A DNA stretch of 46,288 nt from Streptomyces colonosanans (GTDB lineage Bacteria; Actinomycetota; Actinomycetes; Streptomycetales; Streptomycetaceae): assembly GCF_001866645.1 (NCBI RefSeq), contig NZ_MLYP01000005.1, forward strand, positions 1-46,288. Direction: 5' to 3'. Under the pieces are notes generated by a model that saw nothing but the letters and a program-made list of their open reading frames with translations, had not been told where the DNA came from and made no database searches. Below, piece by piece: positions 7,657-16,169 of this stretch. Position 1 is the stretch's first letter; each line of letters starts with the position of its first letter. A program made the position numbers and the translations under genes.

Positions 7657-8643
7657 TCAGTCGACGTGAGAGAGCTTGTCGGGATTGGAGACGGCATAGA
7701 TCCCGCACACCTGGTCGCCGTCCGGAGTGAGGTCCAGGACGATGACGGCGAAGGGGGTGTCACCGGCGAGCAGCAGCGCTGACGGGTCGCCGTTGACGCT
7801 GCGGTAGGCGATGTCCAGGCCCGTGCCGGAGCGGGGGCCGAGAGCGGCGAGCAGGTGGGCGACCTTGTCCCGCCCGTGGAGCGGCCGCAGGCCCCCCGCT
7901 CCCCGACCCGCCCGGCCCTTGCCTCCCCCGTCCCCCCAGAGGGTCACCTCCGGCGCCAGAATCTCCAGGAGGGCGTCCAGGTCACCGCCGAGTGCGGCGG
8001 CCAGGAACCGTTCGGTCACCTTCTGCCGTACGTGCGGGTCGGGCTCGTAGCGGGGGCGTCGGGCGTGGACGTGCTCGCGGGCGCGATGGGCGAGTTGACG
8101 GATCGCCGAGGGGCTGCGGCCGAGGATTTCCGCGATCTCGGTGTGGGCGTAGCCGAACACCTCGTGCAGGACGAACACCCCGCGTTCCAGCGGAGTGAGA
8201 GTTTCCAGGATCACCAGCAGCGCCATCGACACCGACTCGGCGCGCACCGCCGCATCGGCCGCATCGTCGGCGACGGAAGTATCGACGAGGGGGCTGACGA
8301 GCGGTTCAGGCAGCCATGGCCCTACGTAGGTTTCACGCCGGCGACTGATGGTGGACTTGTGGGCAAGGGCCCCGTTCACCGCGATCCGCACCAGATAGGC
8401 ACGCGGGTTGCCGATCCGCTCTGCGCTCGCCGCCTGGTTTCTGCTCGCCCACGACAGCCATGTCTCCTGCAACACGTCCTCGGTGTCGGCGACGCTGCCG
8501 AGCATGTTGTAGACGATCGAGAACAGCAGCTCACGGTGGTCGTTGAACACCTGTGTCGCGGTGTTCGCCACCGGATCCGACGCTGCCTCCCCCGGGCTGC
8601 CTTCGGAACAGGCTGTCTGTGTGTCTGGCGGGGGGTAGTGCAT
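7657..8643 (-). CDS. sigJ: ECF41-family sigma factor (SigJ-like) with C-terminal SnoaL-like domain
   Basis: The 328-residue protein has sigma region 2 (VADTEDVLQETWLSW), region 4 (TPLERGVFVLHEVFGYAHTE, SPSAIRQLAHRAREHV) and a C-terminal extension of about 130 residues. The extension carries the DGGGK motif (residues 238-242) that marks ECF41. In this group the SnoaL-like extension replaces an anti-sigma factor and controls activity from within the same chain. The ATG at 8643 has GGGAGG seven bases upstream. ECF41 genes normally sit next to a carboxymuconolactone decarboxylase, oxidoreductase or epimerase; here the neighbour is an mmpL transporter. It is divergent from ctaD. Confidence 0.92.
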   Translation of the reverse strand: MHYPPPDTQTACSEGSPGEAASDPVANTATQVFNDHRELLFSIVYNMLGSVADTEDVLQETWLSWASRNQAASAERIGNPRAYLVRIAVNGALAHKSTISRRRETYVGPWLPEPLVSPLVDTSVADDAADAAVRAESVSMALLVILETLTPLERGVFVLHEVFGYAHTEIAEILGRSPSAIRQLAHRAREHVHARRPRYEPDPHVRQKVTERFLAAALGGDLDALLEILAPEVTLWGDGGGKGRAGRGAGGLRPLHGRDKVAHLLAALGPRSGTGLDIAYRSVNGDPSALLLAGDTPFAVIVLDLTPDGDQVCGIYAVSNPDKLSHVD

Positions 8644-8680
8644 AGGTGGGCCTCCCGTCGCGAATGCATTCTGAACTGAG

Positions 8681-8707
8681 AGCGATCCCGGGCACAGGAG
8701 TGTGACG
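8681..8707 (-). promoter_or_regulatory. Candidate ECF41-type promoter for the sigma factor operon
   Basis: On the minus strand CGTCACA (8701-8707) is followed after 16 bases by CGCT (8681-8684), about 37 bases before the sigma factor ATG. ECF41 promoters are reported as TGTCACA with a downstream CGTC, so this is a near match and would suggest autoregulation. It is a visual match only. Confidence 0.35.
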
Positions 8708-8719
8708 TCAACTCCCGAA

Positions 8720-8732
8720 ATGTGATCCACAT
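8720..8732. promoter_or_regulatory. Short palindrome in the divergent sigJ/ctaD region
   Basis: ATGTG-ATC-CACAT is a perfect 5-bp inverted repeat with a 3-base centre, placed just upstream of the candidate -35 of the sigma gene. It could be an operator. The rest of the 425-base gap (8644-9068) shows no gene. Confidence 0.3.
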
Positions 8733-9068
8733 CTCAGCCAGGGCCTGCGATGTGACTGGGTGTGGCAAGACCGGCCGGCAGCTGCGTGCCCGCGCGGCCT
8801 CACGGCCCTGGTCGGACAGTGCCGGGTTGACGCGTCAGGCCCGGTGGGATCGGGCTGCTCGAGCCCGTTACAGCGACGCCAGGCCGCCCGGCCGCTCCAG
8901 ACCTTCCGCTCGCCCTTACGGGGGCACGACCGGGCAGGCGACCAGCGCTGGTGAGTGACAAGAGAAACGGTGACCGATCTACTGCCGTTGAGCACCGGCC
9001 CACGCGGGCAGTTCCGCTCGCGTTCGCACCGGATGCCGCCTCGTGAGTCCAGCACATGGAGAGCACTC

Positions 9069-10784
9069 ATGTCGCAGACACCCCCAGGACTCGACGAGTC
9101 CCTGGCCGCCGCCCGTGATCCTCACGTCCCCACAGGGGAGCGGATCCGGGACTATTTGACGACCACCGACCACAAGAAGATCGGCCGCCTGTATCTGGTC
9201 ACCTCGTTCGGCTTCTTCCTGTTCGCCGGAGTGCTGGCCATGCTCATGCGTGCCGAGCTCGCCCGCCCGGGACTGCAGATCGTCACCGCGAAGCAGTACA
9301 ACGAGCTGTTCACGATCCATGGCACGATCATGATGCTGCTGTTCGCGACCCCCACGTTCGCCGGGTTCGCAAACGCCGTCATGCCCCTGCAGATCGGCGC
9401 GCCCGATGTCGCCTTCCCCCGCCTGAACGCACTGTCGTACTGGCTGTTCCTCTTCGGCGGACTGATCGTTGTCTCCGGCTTCTTCGTCGAGCAGGGCCCC
9501 GCGCCGTTCGGGTGGTTCGCCTACGCACCGCTGAACAACGCGGTGCACTCCCCCGGCCACGGCGGTGACCTGTGGGCCATGGGGCTCGCGGTAGCAGGTG
9601 TCAGCACCACGCTCGGCGCCGTCAACTTCATCGCCACGATCCTGTGCTTGCGGCTTCCGGGGATGACCATGTTCCGGATGCCGATGTTCACCTGGAACAT
9701 CCTGTTCACATCGGTCCTCGTGCTGCTGTCCTTCCCCGTGTTCACGGCGCTCCTGCTGGCGCTGGTGGCCGACCGGGCCTACGGTGCTCACATCTTCGAC
9801 TCCGCCAGCGGCGGGGCCCTGCTGTGGCAGCACCTGTTCTGGTTCTTCGGCCACCCGGAGGTCTACATCGTGGCGCTGCCGTTCTTCGGCGTCGTCACGG
9901 AGATCATCCCGGTGTTCAGCAGAAGGCCGGTCTTCGGGTACCTCGGCATGGTGGGTGCGACGATCTCGATCACGATGCTGTCGGCCGTCGTCTGGGCCCA
10001 CCACATGTTCGCCACGGGCGCGGTGCTCTTGCCGTTCTTCTCGCTGATGTCGTTCCTGATCGCCGTCCCCACGGGCGTGAAGTTCTTCAACTGGATCGGC
10101 ACCATGTGGCACGGAAGCGTCTCGTTCGAGACACCGATGCTGTGGTCGGCCGGCTTCCTGGTGACCTTCCTCCTGGGCGGGCTCAGCGGCGTGATCATCG
10201 CCTCCCCCGCCCTGGACTTCCATCTGACCGACACCTACTTCATCGTCGCCCACCTGCACTACGTGCTCTTCGGGACGATCGTCTTCGCCATGTTCGGCGG
10301 CTTCTACTTCTGGTGGCCCAAGATGACGGGCAAGCTGCTCGACGAACGCCTGGGAAAGATTCACTTCTGGACGCTGTTCGTCGGCTTCCAGACGACCTTC
10401 CTCGTCCAGCACTGGCTGGGCGAGATGGGCATGCCCCGCCGTTACGCGGACTATCTGCCCGCCGACGGATTCACCACGCTGAACACCGTCTCGTCGATCG
10501 GCGCCTTCCTGCTCGGCATGTCCACCCTGCCGTTCCTCTACAACGTGTGGAAGACCACGCGGTACGCCCCCAAGGTCGACGTGGACGATCCCTGGGGTTG
10601 GGGCCGTTCCCTCGAGTGGGCGACCTCGTGTCCCCCGCCCCGGCACAACTTCACCGCGCTGCCGCGCGTTCGGTCCGACTCCCCCGCGTTCGATCTGCAT
10701 CATCCGGAGGTGCTGCGGTTGCCCCCTGCGGCTCACGAAACGACGGAGCCGACCCCCGACATGTTGGGAGAGCGGAGCGAATGA
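9069..10784 (+). CDS. ctaD: Cytochrome c oxidase subunit I (paralogue)
   Basis: The 571-residue haem-copper oxidase core subunit reduces oxygen to water and pumps protons. Conserved ligands are visible: His84 in IHGTIMM and His397 in HLHYVL as haem positions, His262 in FFGHPEVY and His311/His312 in WAHHMF as CuB ligands, and His395 near the haem a3 site. The start is the ATG at 9069 (GGAGA upstream); a frame open further upstream is not coding-like. It overlaps ctaF by ATGA. Subunits II and III, normally nearby, are absent, so this is probably an additional copy that borrows partners from the main oxidase operon. Downstream helices and the C-terminal proline-rich tail match actinobacterial CtaD. 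Confidence 0.95.
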   Translation: MSQTPPGLDESLAAARDPHVPTGERIRDYLTTTDHKKIGRLYLVTSFGFFLFAGVLAMLMRAELARPGLQIVTAKQYNELFTIHGTIMMLLFATPTFAGFANAVMPLQIGAPDVAFPRLNALSYWLFLFGGLIVVSGFFVEQGPAPFGWFAYAPLNNAVHSPGHGGDLWAMGLAVAGVSTTLGAVNFIATILCLRLPGMTMFRMPMFTWNILFTSVLVLLSFPVFTALLLALVADRAYGAHIFDSASGGALLWQHLFWFFGHPEVYIVALPFFGVVTEIIPVFSRRPVFGYLGMVGATISITMLSAVVWAHHMFATGAVLLPFFSLMSFLIAVPTGVKFFNWIGTMWHGSVSFETPMLWSAGFLVTFLLGGLSGVIIASPALDFHLTDTYFIVAHLHYVLFGTIVFAMFGGFYFWWPKMTGKLLDERLGKIHFWTLFVGFQTTFLVQHWLGEMGMPRRYADYLPADGFTTLNTVSSIGAFLLGMSTLPFLYNVWKTTRYAPKVDVDDPWGWGRSLEWATSCPPPRHNFTALPRVRSDSPAFDLHHPEVLRLPPAAHETTEPTPDMLGERSE

Positions 10785-11173
10785 AGTCCGAGGCCTTTCT
10801 CTTCGCCGGCGTGGCTCTGTTCTTCCTCCTCACCGACGCCGCCTACATCTGGTTCGCGCGCGAACCCGCCGGCATCGCCGCGCTGAGCGTCTCCTTCGGC
10901 ATGGCGTCCGTGATCTCGTTCTTCTGTCTGATCAATTACCGGCGCAGGGGTCAGCGCCCCGAAGACCGCCCAGGCTCCGACATCCGTGAGCGCAGCGGCA
11001 CCATCGACTTCTTCCCCCCGCACAGCGGCTACCCGGTCCTGACCGCACTCGGCGCCGCGGTGATCGCCGTCGGCATCGTCTACGGCGTGTGGATCATCCT
11101 CATCGGGTTCGGTCTCCTGTGGCCGGGCGTCTTCGGCATGGTCTTCCAGTTCGGAGACCGGGAGAGCACCTGA
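10781..11173 (+). CDS. ctaF: Cytochrome c oxidase subunit IV, actinobacterial type
   Basis: A 130-residue small subunit found in actinobacterial aa3 oxidases. It has an N-terminal helix (residues 4-25), a second helix (about 33-50), a polar loop ([12 protein letters not shown]), the [10 protein letters not shown] motif typical of the family, and two close C-terminal helices (about 85-125). The ATG overlaps the ctaD stop, so the two are translated together. Its presence confirms that the oxidase is of the Streptomyces type. Confidence 0.92.
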   Translation: MKSEAFLFAGVALFFLLTDAAYIWFAREPAGIAALSVSFGMASVISFFCLINYRRRGQRPEDRPGSDIRERSGTIDFFPPHSGYPVLTALGAAVIAVGIVYGVWIILIGFGLLWPGVFGMVFQFGDREST

Positions 11174-11323
11174 GGAAGACCGGACTCCCACCTGCCTTGC
11201 CCTGTCCTTGGCCACTCCGTCGACGGTCGGTGCATCTGCGCTCACGACGCGACTGATGCATCTCACAGCACACGGTCGCAGAAGCTGGGCTCATTCTGTC
11301 GCTCCTGCTTGCACCACCCTGCT

Positions 11324-11343
11324 GTCCCCCCGCGAGGGGGGAC
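11324..11343. terminator. Terminator hairpin with GNRA tetraloop between ctaF and qcrB
   Basis: GTCCCCCC (11324-11331) and GGGGGGAC (11336-11343) form an 8-bp stem closed by GCGA. It stands where ctaF and qcrB converge and two bases past the qcrB stop. The rest of the 172-base gap holds no gene. Confidence 0.75.
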
Positions 11344-11345
11344 CG

Positions 11346-12986
11346 TCACCTTTCCGTGTCGACTCCGCCTGACACCGGATCGGCTGTGCGCCCCGTGATC
11401 TGGAGGCGTTCCTCCGCTGTGGTGGGCAGTTCGACCCGGTCGCGGTAGTACCAGGAGCTCAGCGATGCTCTGAGGCGGCGGCGCAGCGGTGCCTGAGGTC
11501 CGGGGTGCTTCATCGGCCGGGGGATCTCCCTGGCGAGCAGGCGATAGCGCCGCTCCCGGTCGAGACCGACATGACGCTCTCCCATGCCTCCCGCGAGGTC
11601 CTGACGTACCACACCCGTCTCCTCACCGTGTCGGTACAACTGCCGCTCGTGCAGTTGCAGCGCGAGACAGACACGCCTGGTGAGGAGGTAAGCCATGATC
11701 GGGCCGACGATGACGGCCACTCTGAAGACCCAGGTGAGAACGTTGACCGAGACGTCGAACAGATAGGCGATCACGTCATTGCCGCCCGCCAAGAGCAGCA
11801 CTGCGTAGAAGACGATGCCCGCCACGCCCAGCCCGGTCCGCACCGGCCGGTCGCGCGGGCGGTCGCACAGGTGATGCTCCACCAGATCCCCGGTCAGCCA
11901 TCGCTCGAAGAAGGGATACAGGTACAGCCCCATGAACAGCAGCGCGGGCAGCACGACCGCGGGCAGCAGGACGTTCCACATGAAGGTGTGGCCGGCGACG
12001 TTCGTCTCCAGGGGCGGCATCAGCCGCAAGGCCCCTTCCAGGAAGCCGACGTACCAGTCCGGCTGGGCGCCGGTCGAAACCTGATCGGGGACGTACGGGC
12101 CGTAGTTCCACACCGGATTGATCTGTGCGACCCCACCCAGCAGCGCGGTGGAGCCGAAGACCATCAGGGACAACCCCACCGACCTGGCAGCGAACGAGGG
12201 GACCATCGTATGCCCCACCACGTTCCGGTTCGTCCTCCCCGGTGCCGCCCACTGCGTGTGCTTGAGATAGACCACCAAGATCAGATGCACGGCGATCAGG
12301 CCGATCATCAGCCCGGGCACGAACAGGACGTGCACGATGTAGAGCCGCTGATTGAGCACCGTGCCGGGGTAGGAGCCGCCCCACAGGAAGAAAGCCAGGT
12401 AGGTCCCGACGACCGGGATCGACATCACGATGGTGTTGGCGGTGCGCAGCCCCGTCCCGGACAGCAGGTCGCCCGGGAGGGAGTAACCGCCGAACCCCTC
12501 CAGGAGGGCGAGCAGGAACAGGGTCAGGCCGATGACCCAGTTGAGCTCTCGCGGCCGGCGGAACGCGCCGGTGAAGAAGATCCTCAGCATGTGGACGCCG
12601 ATGGCGGCTACGAAGACGAGGGCGGCCCAGTGGTGCATCTGGCGGATCAGCAGCCCACCCCGCACATCGAAGCTCACATGAAGCGTCGACTCGAAGGCTT
12701 TCGTGACCAGCAGGCCCCGCAGCGGCTCGTACGACCCGTGGTAGGTCACTTCGGCCAGGCTCGGATCGAAGAAGAGCGTCAGGTAGCTGCCGGTGAGGAC
12801 CAGGATGACGAAGCCGTAGAGAGCGATCTCTCCGAGCAGGAACGACCAGTGGTCGGGAAAGGCCTTGCGCAACAGCTGTCCGGCCAGTTCGGAGACAGGT
12901 GCGCGCCGGTCCGCCACAACGTACGCCTGGAACGCCGCCTGCCGGGCTTTCGCCTCCAGCCTCGCCTTGCGTCGCCGCGTCAGCAC
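11346..12986 (-). CDS. qcrB: Cytochrome b subunit of a bc1-type complex, orphan paralogue
   Basis: The 546-residue di-haem cytochrome b carries electrons from menaquinol. It has an N-terminal amphipathic region, four core helices and a long C-terminal half with further helices. Haem ligands lie in MHHWAAL (His118/119) with a partner 13-14 residues later in GVHMLR, and in YIVHVLF with GLIAVHLILV. The Qo-site PDWYVGFLEG stretch is present. The GTG at 12986 is the likeliest start (an AGAGGAG lies 11 bases upstream); a GTG at 12998 is also possible. QcrA and QcrC genes are missing, so it must either work with the main complex or act differently. It converges with ctaDF. Confidence 0.9.
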   Translation of the reverse strand: MLTRRRKARLEAKARQAAFQAYVVADRRAPVSELAGQLLRKAFPDHWSFLLGEIALYGFVILVLTGSYLTLFFDPSLAEVTYHGSYEPLRGLLVTKAFESTLHVSFDVRGGLLIRQMHHWAALVFVAAIGVHMLRIFFTGAFRRPRELNWVIGLTLFLLALLEGFGGYSLPGDLLSGTGLRTANTIVMSIPVVGTYLAFFLWGGSYPGTVLNQRLYIVHVLFVPGLMIGLIAVHLILVVYLKHTQWAAPGRTNRNVVGHTMVPSFAARSVGLSLMVFGSTALLGGVAQINPVWNYGPYVPDQVSTGAQPDWYVGFLEGALRLMPPLETNVAGHTFMWNVLLPAVVLPALLFMGLYLYPFFERWLTGDLVEHHLCDRPRDRPVRTGLGVAGIVFYAVLLLAGGNDVIAYLFDVSVNVLTWVFRVAVIVGPIMAYLLTRRVCLALQLHERQLYRHGEETGVVRQDLAGGMGERHVGLDRERRYRLLAREIPRPMKHPGPQAPLRRRLRASLSSWYYRDRVELPTTAEERLQITGRTADPVSGGVDTER

Positions 12987-13221
12987 GCCGCACCACACTC
13001 CTCTACGACCTTCCCTGTACTGCGCCGCGCAGCTCGGTCGGCCGCGCGGAAGGCCGGGAGTTACTCGAGTGCCGCGTGATTCAATCTTGATCGTGAACCC
13101 AAGGTGCACGGCGCAGGCGTGCCGAAGGGCCCACGGTTTTGAGCAGCGACCGGGTACCCACGCTCTGACACACTGCCGAAGCACGACGCCGAACGGGGCA
13201 ACGCACCACCAAGGAGCGGGA

Positions 13222-13782
13222 GTGGGCAGTCGAAGCGACATCATCGAAGTACTGACAGCGGACCACCGAAGGATCCAGAGTCTCTTCGACCGTATCCGCT
13301 CCTCCAGGCCCGACAGCGACGAGCGGAAAGCCCTTGTCGAGCAGGTCGGCGTCACTCTGGTCCGCCACTCGGTGGCTGAGAAGAAGTACCTGCATCCAAC
13401 GGTGCGCAGGTTCGTGGCGGACGGCGACACCTGGACGGAACACGAGCTCGCCGAACACCGGGAGTTCGAGGAGTTGCTGGATTCCCTGCAAGCCCAGGAC
13501 TCCCACAGTGAGGAGTTCGGGCGCCTCCTGCTGGCTGTGGTCACCCGTATGACGCAGCACATCGTCGAGGAGGAGCAGCTCCTCTTCCCGCGCCTCCAAG
13601 CGATGTGCCCGGCCGATGTCCTGCAGGAGCTCGGAGAGAAGGTCCGCGGCGCGGAGGCGTCCGCACCCATCCGGCCCCGCCCGGGCGCACCCGAATCGGC
13701 CCCGCTGACGAAGGCCGCCTCAGGGGCAGGGGGCCCCTGGGGCCGCCTCCGCGTTCTCGTGACACGCCGCGGCCGTCAATGA
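13222..13782 (+). CDS. Hemerythrin HHE domain protein
   Basis: A 186-residue protein with a four-helix di-iron bundle in its first 140 residues. Metal-binding positions are visible in LTADHRRIQ, RHSVAEKKYLHP, LAEHREFEEL and MTQHIVEEEQLLFP. The C-terminal tail (about 145-186) is Pro/Ala/Arg-rich and likely flexible. Such proteins bind oxygen or nitric oxide, or sense redox state. Start GTG 13222 has AAGGAG upstream. It is divergent from the qcrB paralogue, and the 235-base gap between them shows no gene. The location beside respiratory genes suits an oxygen or NO role. Confidence 0.9.
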   Translation: MGSRSDIIEVLTADHRRIQSLFDRIRSSRPDSDERKALVEQVGVTLVRHSVAEKKYLHPTVRRFVADGDTWTEHELAEHREFEELLDSLQAQDSHSEEFGRLLLAVVTRMTQHIVEEEQLLFPRLQAMCPADVLQELGEKVRGAEASAPIRPRPGAPESAPLTKAASGAGGPWGRLRVLVTRRGRQ

Positions 13783-13850
13783 GCCCAGCCGTCCTCGACC
13801 ACGCGGCGGGCCGGACTCGGCGCGGGCGTTGTGCCGGCGGACGTGTGTTA

Positions 13851-14084
13851 GGGCCTGTTCTGAGTTCCCCGTCGTCCGCGCGGAGCGCGGGCGCAGCGGC
13901 GTTCGGTGCGTGCGATCGGCGTGCGGTGCGTGCGATCGGCGTGCGGTGTCGCAGGTCATGTGGCGGAGCCACCTGTCCTGCGGCGCCGTGCGGCATGGGG
14001 GTCCCCCCTGCTCGAGCGAAGCCGAGAGCTTGGGGGAGTGCGTGCCGGGCGTCGGGGCGCAGACGGGGAACTCAGAACAGGCCC
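13851..14084. mobile_element. MITE-like element of 234 bp with perfect 23-bp terminal inverted repeats
   Basis: Positions 13851-13873 (beginning GGGCCTGTTCTGAG) are the exact reverse complement of 14062-14084. GGCCTGTTCTGAG-type ends are familiar from Streptomyces insertion sequences. The interior carries no transposase, only a 20-bp tandem repeat and a C/G-run hairpin (about 13997-14037, GGGGGTCCCCCC followed by CTCGAGCGAAGCC), a motif I recognise as widespread in Streptomyces. It is therefore a non-autonomous element moved in trans. No target duplication is visible: the outer flanks differ (TTA on the left, TGG on the right), which suggests a deletion next to one end. The right end supplies the stop codon of a truncated decarboxylase gene. 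Confidence 0.8.
13901..13940. repeat. 20-bp tandem repeat inside the MITE-like element
   Basis: Two adjacent 20-base units (13901-13920 and 13921-13940) share GCGTGCGATCGGC and differ at one base near the left end. The first nine bases of a third unit follow. Confidence 0.8.
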
Positions 14085-14257
14085 TGGTCGATGCCGTACG
14101 CACAGCGGTTGATCTGCGAGGCGCGTATCTGCACCAGCTCCAGCAGAACCGGGTCGAGTCCCTCCCGGGTGGCGGAGTCGAGAGCCAGTACGGCCTTGAA
14201 GACCTTGGGGGCGACGGTGGAGAAGTTCATGCTCTGGGGCACCTGAGACGTTGTCAT
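14072..14257 (-). pseudogene. Truncated carboxymuconolactone decarboxylase / AhpD-like gene
   Basis: From an ATG at 14257 the frame encodes 61 residues that match the N terminus of the AhpD/CMD family, including LELVQIRASQINRCAYG. Full-length members run to about 150 residues. Coding similarity ends at the MITE-like element, whose inverted repeat provides the stop (GLF then TGA). The redox motif usually reads CAYC; here the second cysteine is Gly, so the gene was decaying or mutated at the active site. It is divergent from a MocR-type regulator that would be expected to control it. No good ribosome binding site is seen. Confidence 0.8.
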
Positions 14258-14303
14258 GTCATGACCGTAAGAGCGAGAACGACCCACGATAGGGTGTATT
14301 CCC

Positions 14304-15743
14304 ATGGCAGAAGCGTGGGTCAATATTTCGGAGTCCCGGACCGCGGAAGCCGAACCGAAGCAGACCGCGGGAACCGATCTCCACCTGGAGCTCTCCGGCG
14401 AGGGAAGTCTCCGCGGCCGACTCATGCGCGCCCTGCGGGAGGCCATCCGTTCCGGTCGGCTCGTCCCCGGTACCCGGCTTCCCCCGTACCGCAGCCTTGC
14501 CCACGACCTGGGGATCGCCCGCAACACCGTCGCCGACGCCTACGCCGAACTGGTCGAGGAGGGCTGGCTTTCCGCCCGCCAGGGCTCCGGCACTCACGTC
14601 GCCGGACGCGCCGCGCCGCACCCGAACCAGGAACGCCGCCCGCAACGCCGGACCCGCCGCCGCGTCCTGCACGACCTGATGCCCAGCTCCCCCGACGCAG
14701 CCACCTTCCCACGAGCCACATGGCTCACCTCCGCCCGCAGGGCCGTCGCCGCGGCACCCAACGACGCCTTCGGCGTGGGCGATCCACGCGGCAGGCCGGA
14801 GCTTCGCGAGACACTCGCGGAGTACCTGGCACGCGCCAGGGGGCTGCGCACTGAGCCCGACCGGATCATGGTCTGCTCCGGCTTCGCCCACGGTCTACGG
14901 CTGTTGGGCAGCGTGCTGGAGGGCGCGGTCGCGGTCGAGTCATACGGACTGGACTTCCACCGCGGCATTCTTGAGGAGATCGGGCTGCACACCGTCCCGT
15001 TGGCGGTCGACTCGTACGGGGCCCGAATCGACGAATTGCCGGGCACCGACGCGAACGCCGTCCTGCTCACGCCCGCGCACCAGTTCCCCACCGGCGGCCC
15101 TCTCCACCCCGAACGCCGGGCGGCGGTCATCGATTGGGCCCGTTCCCGGGGCGGCTTGCTGGTGGAAGACGACTACGACGGCGAGTTCCGCTACGACCGG
15201 CAGCCGGTCGGCGCGGTGCAAGGCCTCGACCCCGACCGCGTCGTGTACATCGGCTCGACCAGCAAGAGCCTGTCGCCGGCTCTGCGGCTGGGCTGGATGG
15301 TGCTGCCGGGATGGCTCGTCGACGACGTCATTGCCGCCAAGGGACCCCGAGAGATGTGGTCGGGCGTCGTCGACCAGCTCACCCTGGCCGACTTCTTCGC
15401 CTGCGGCGCCTACGACCGCCATCTGCGCCGCATGCGGCAGCACTACCGCCGCCGCCGCGACCTGCTGGTGAGCACGCTCGCCGAGCGCGCCCCGCACATC
15501 AAGGTCAGCGGCATCTCGGCGGGGCTGCACGCCGTGCTCGAATTGCCGGAGAACACCGAGGACGCGGCATTGCAGGCGGCCCGGCGGCAGGGGCTGGCCC
15601 TCGAAGGACTGCGCCCCTACCGCCACCCCGACAGCACGATGCGACCGCGCGACGGCCTCGTCATCGGCTACGGCACACCGCCGGATCACGCCTTCGCAGC
15701 AGCCCTGGACGCGCTGTGCCTGGTGCTGCCCGACGCACCGTAG
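14304..15743 (+). CDS. MocR/PdxR-family regulator (GntR DNA-binding domain fused to an aminotransferase fold)
   Basis: A 479-residue regulator. Residues about 35-105 are a GntR winged helix (LRGRLMRALREAIRSGRL, DLGIARNTVADAYAELVEEG). The rest is a type I aminotransferase fold that binds pyridoxal phosphate through Lys321 in STSKSLSPALRLGW; EDDYDGEFRYD is the aspartate region of the cofactor site. These proteins sense PLP or an amino compound and regulate, usually, a divergent gene. The partner here is the truncated AhpD/CMD gene, so its target may now be lost. The ATG at 14304 is the only reasonable start. The 46-base gap between the two starts must hold the operator. Confidence 0.9.
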   Translation: MAEAWVNISESRTAEAEPKQTAGTDLHLELSGEGSLRGRLMRALREAIRSGRLVPGTRLPPYRSLAHDLGIARNTVADAYAELVEEGWLSARQGSGTHVAGRAAPHPNQERRPQRRTRRRVLHDLMPSSPDAATFPRATWLTSARRAVAAAPNDAFGVGDPRGRPELRETLAEYLARARGLRTEPDRIMVCSGFAHGLRLLGSVLEGAVAVESYGLDFHRGILEEIGLHTVPLAVDSYGARIDELPGTDANAVLLTPAHQFPTGGPLHPERRAAVIDWARSRGGLLVEDDYDGEFRYDRQPVGAVQGLDPDRVVYIGSTSKSLSPALRLGWMVLPGWLVDDVIAAKGPREMWSGVVDQLTLADFFACGAYDRHLRRMRQHYRRRRDLLVSTLAERAPHIKVSGISAGLHAVLELPENTEDAALQAARRQGLALEGLRPYRHPDSTMRPRDGLVIGYGTPPDHAFAAALDALCLVLPDAP

Positions 15744-15779
15744 TTCCTCAGCGGGCTCCGAACCGACCGACTCGGCGGC

Positions 15780-15886
15780 CCGGTAGGCAGGCGCATGGCG
15801 CCGAACCCGAGCCGGGTCACCCGGCACTCGCCTCCGATGGAGAAATCGCGCGCTGCAATGCGGCTGTTCGTCGTACTGAAAGTCAT
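15780..15886 (-). pseudogene. N-terminal stub of an aldo/keto reductase
   Basis: An ATG at 15886, with GGGGGCACC upstream, opens a frame whose first 36 residues look like an aldo/keto reductase start (RDFSIGGECRVTRLGFGAMRLPTG). The similarity stops there; the frame continues into the end of the MocR gene without family features. The NADPH-binding barrel is gone. This is a deletion remnant. Confidence 0.65.
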
Positions 15887-15992
15887 CGGTGCCCCCTCAT
15901 CGGCCCGACGACATCGTTACGCCAGGGCCGGATGAGAACAACGCTTCGGCGGAGACCCCCCTTGGGCCTTTCGTCAGGAGCGGGAAAAGGGG

Positions 15993-16022
15993 TTGAGCGG
16001 GATGACGCCCGGTTGGTAGCGT
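15993..16022 (+). promoter_or_regulatory. Candidate housekeeping promoter for the leader-GNAT transcript
   Basis: TTGAGC (15993-15998) and TAGCGT (16017-16022) are spaced 18 bases apart, close to the HrdB-type consensus. Transcription would start near 16029, about 30 bases before the leader peptide. Confidence 0.4.
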
Positions 16023-16059
16023 GCTGGAGAACGTGACAGACCACAAGGAGGTGAGACCC

Positions 16060-16113
16060 GTGAACGCTGTATTCACGTGGGTGCTCCCCCTTTTCGTCAC
16101 GGTGGGCGGCTGA
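16060..16113 (+). CDS. 17-residue leader peptide upstream of the GNAT acetyltransferase
   Basis: A GTG at 16060 follows a full-strength ribosome binding site (AAGGAGGTGA) and opens a 17-residue peptide, MNAVFTWVLPLFVTVGG, ending 56 bases before the GNAT start. An inverted repeat lies over the leader start (GTGAA 16060-16064 with TTCAC 16072-16076) and a longer hairpin stands in front of the next gene. Short peptides with strong sites ahead of resistance-type genes usually act by ribosome stalling. That role is inferred; no stalling motif is known to me in this peptide. Confidence 0.55.
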   Translation: MNAVFTWVLPLFVTVGG

Positions 16114-16127
16114 CATAGGTGTCGCCG

Positions 16128-16153
16128 GGAGTGCCTCACCGACAAGGCACTCC
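16128..16153 (+). promoter_or_regulatory. Hairpin between leader peptide and GNAT gene, possible attenuator
   Basis: GGAGTGCC (16128-16135) pairs perfectly with GGCACTCC (16146-16153), loop of ten. It begins 14 bases after the leader stop and ends directly before the GNAT ribosome binding site (GAAAGG). It has no T-run, so it may control translation rather than termination. Confidence 0.55.
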
Positions 16154-16169
16154 TGAAAGGCAACAACCT

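Noticed and set aside
11346..13670. Cytochrome b with an extra 228-residue N terminus
   Set aside because: That extension covers the divergent hemerythrin gene in antisense and lacks membrane segments; the GTG at 12986 fits the family length.
13901..13950. Possible CRISPR-like repeat
   Set aside because: Only two 20-bp tandem copies with no spacers; it belongs to the MITE-like element.
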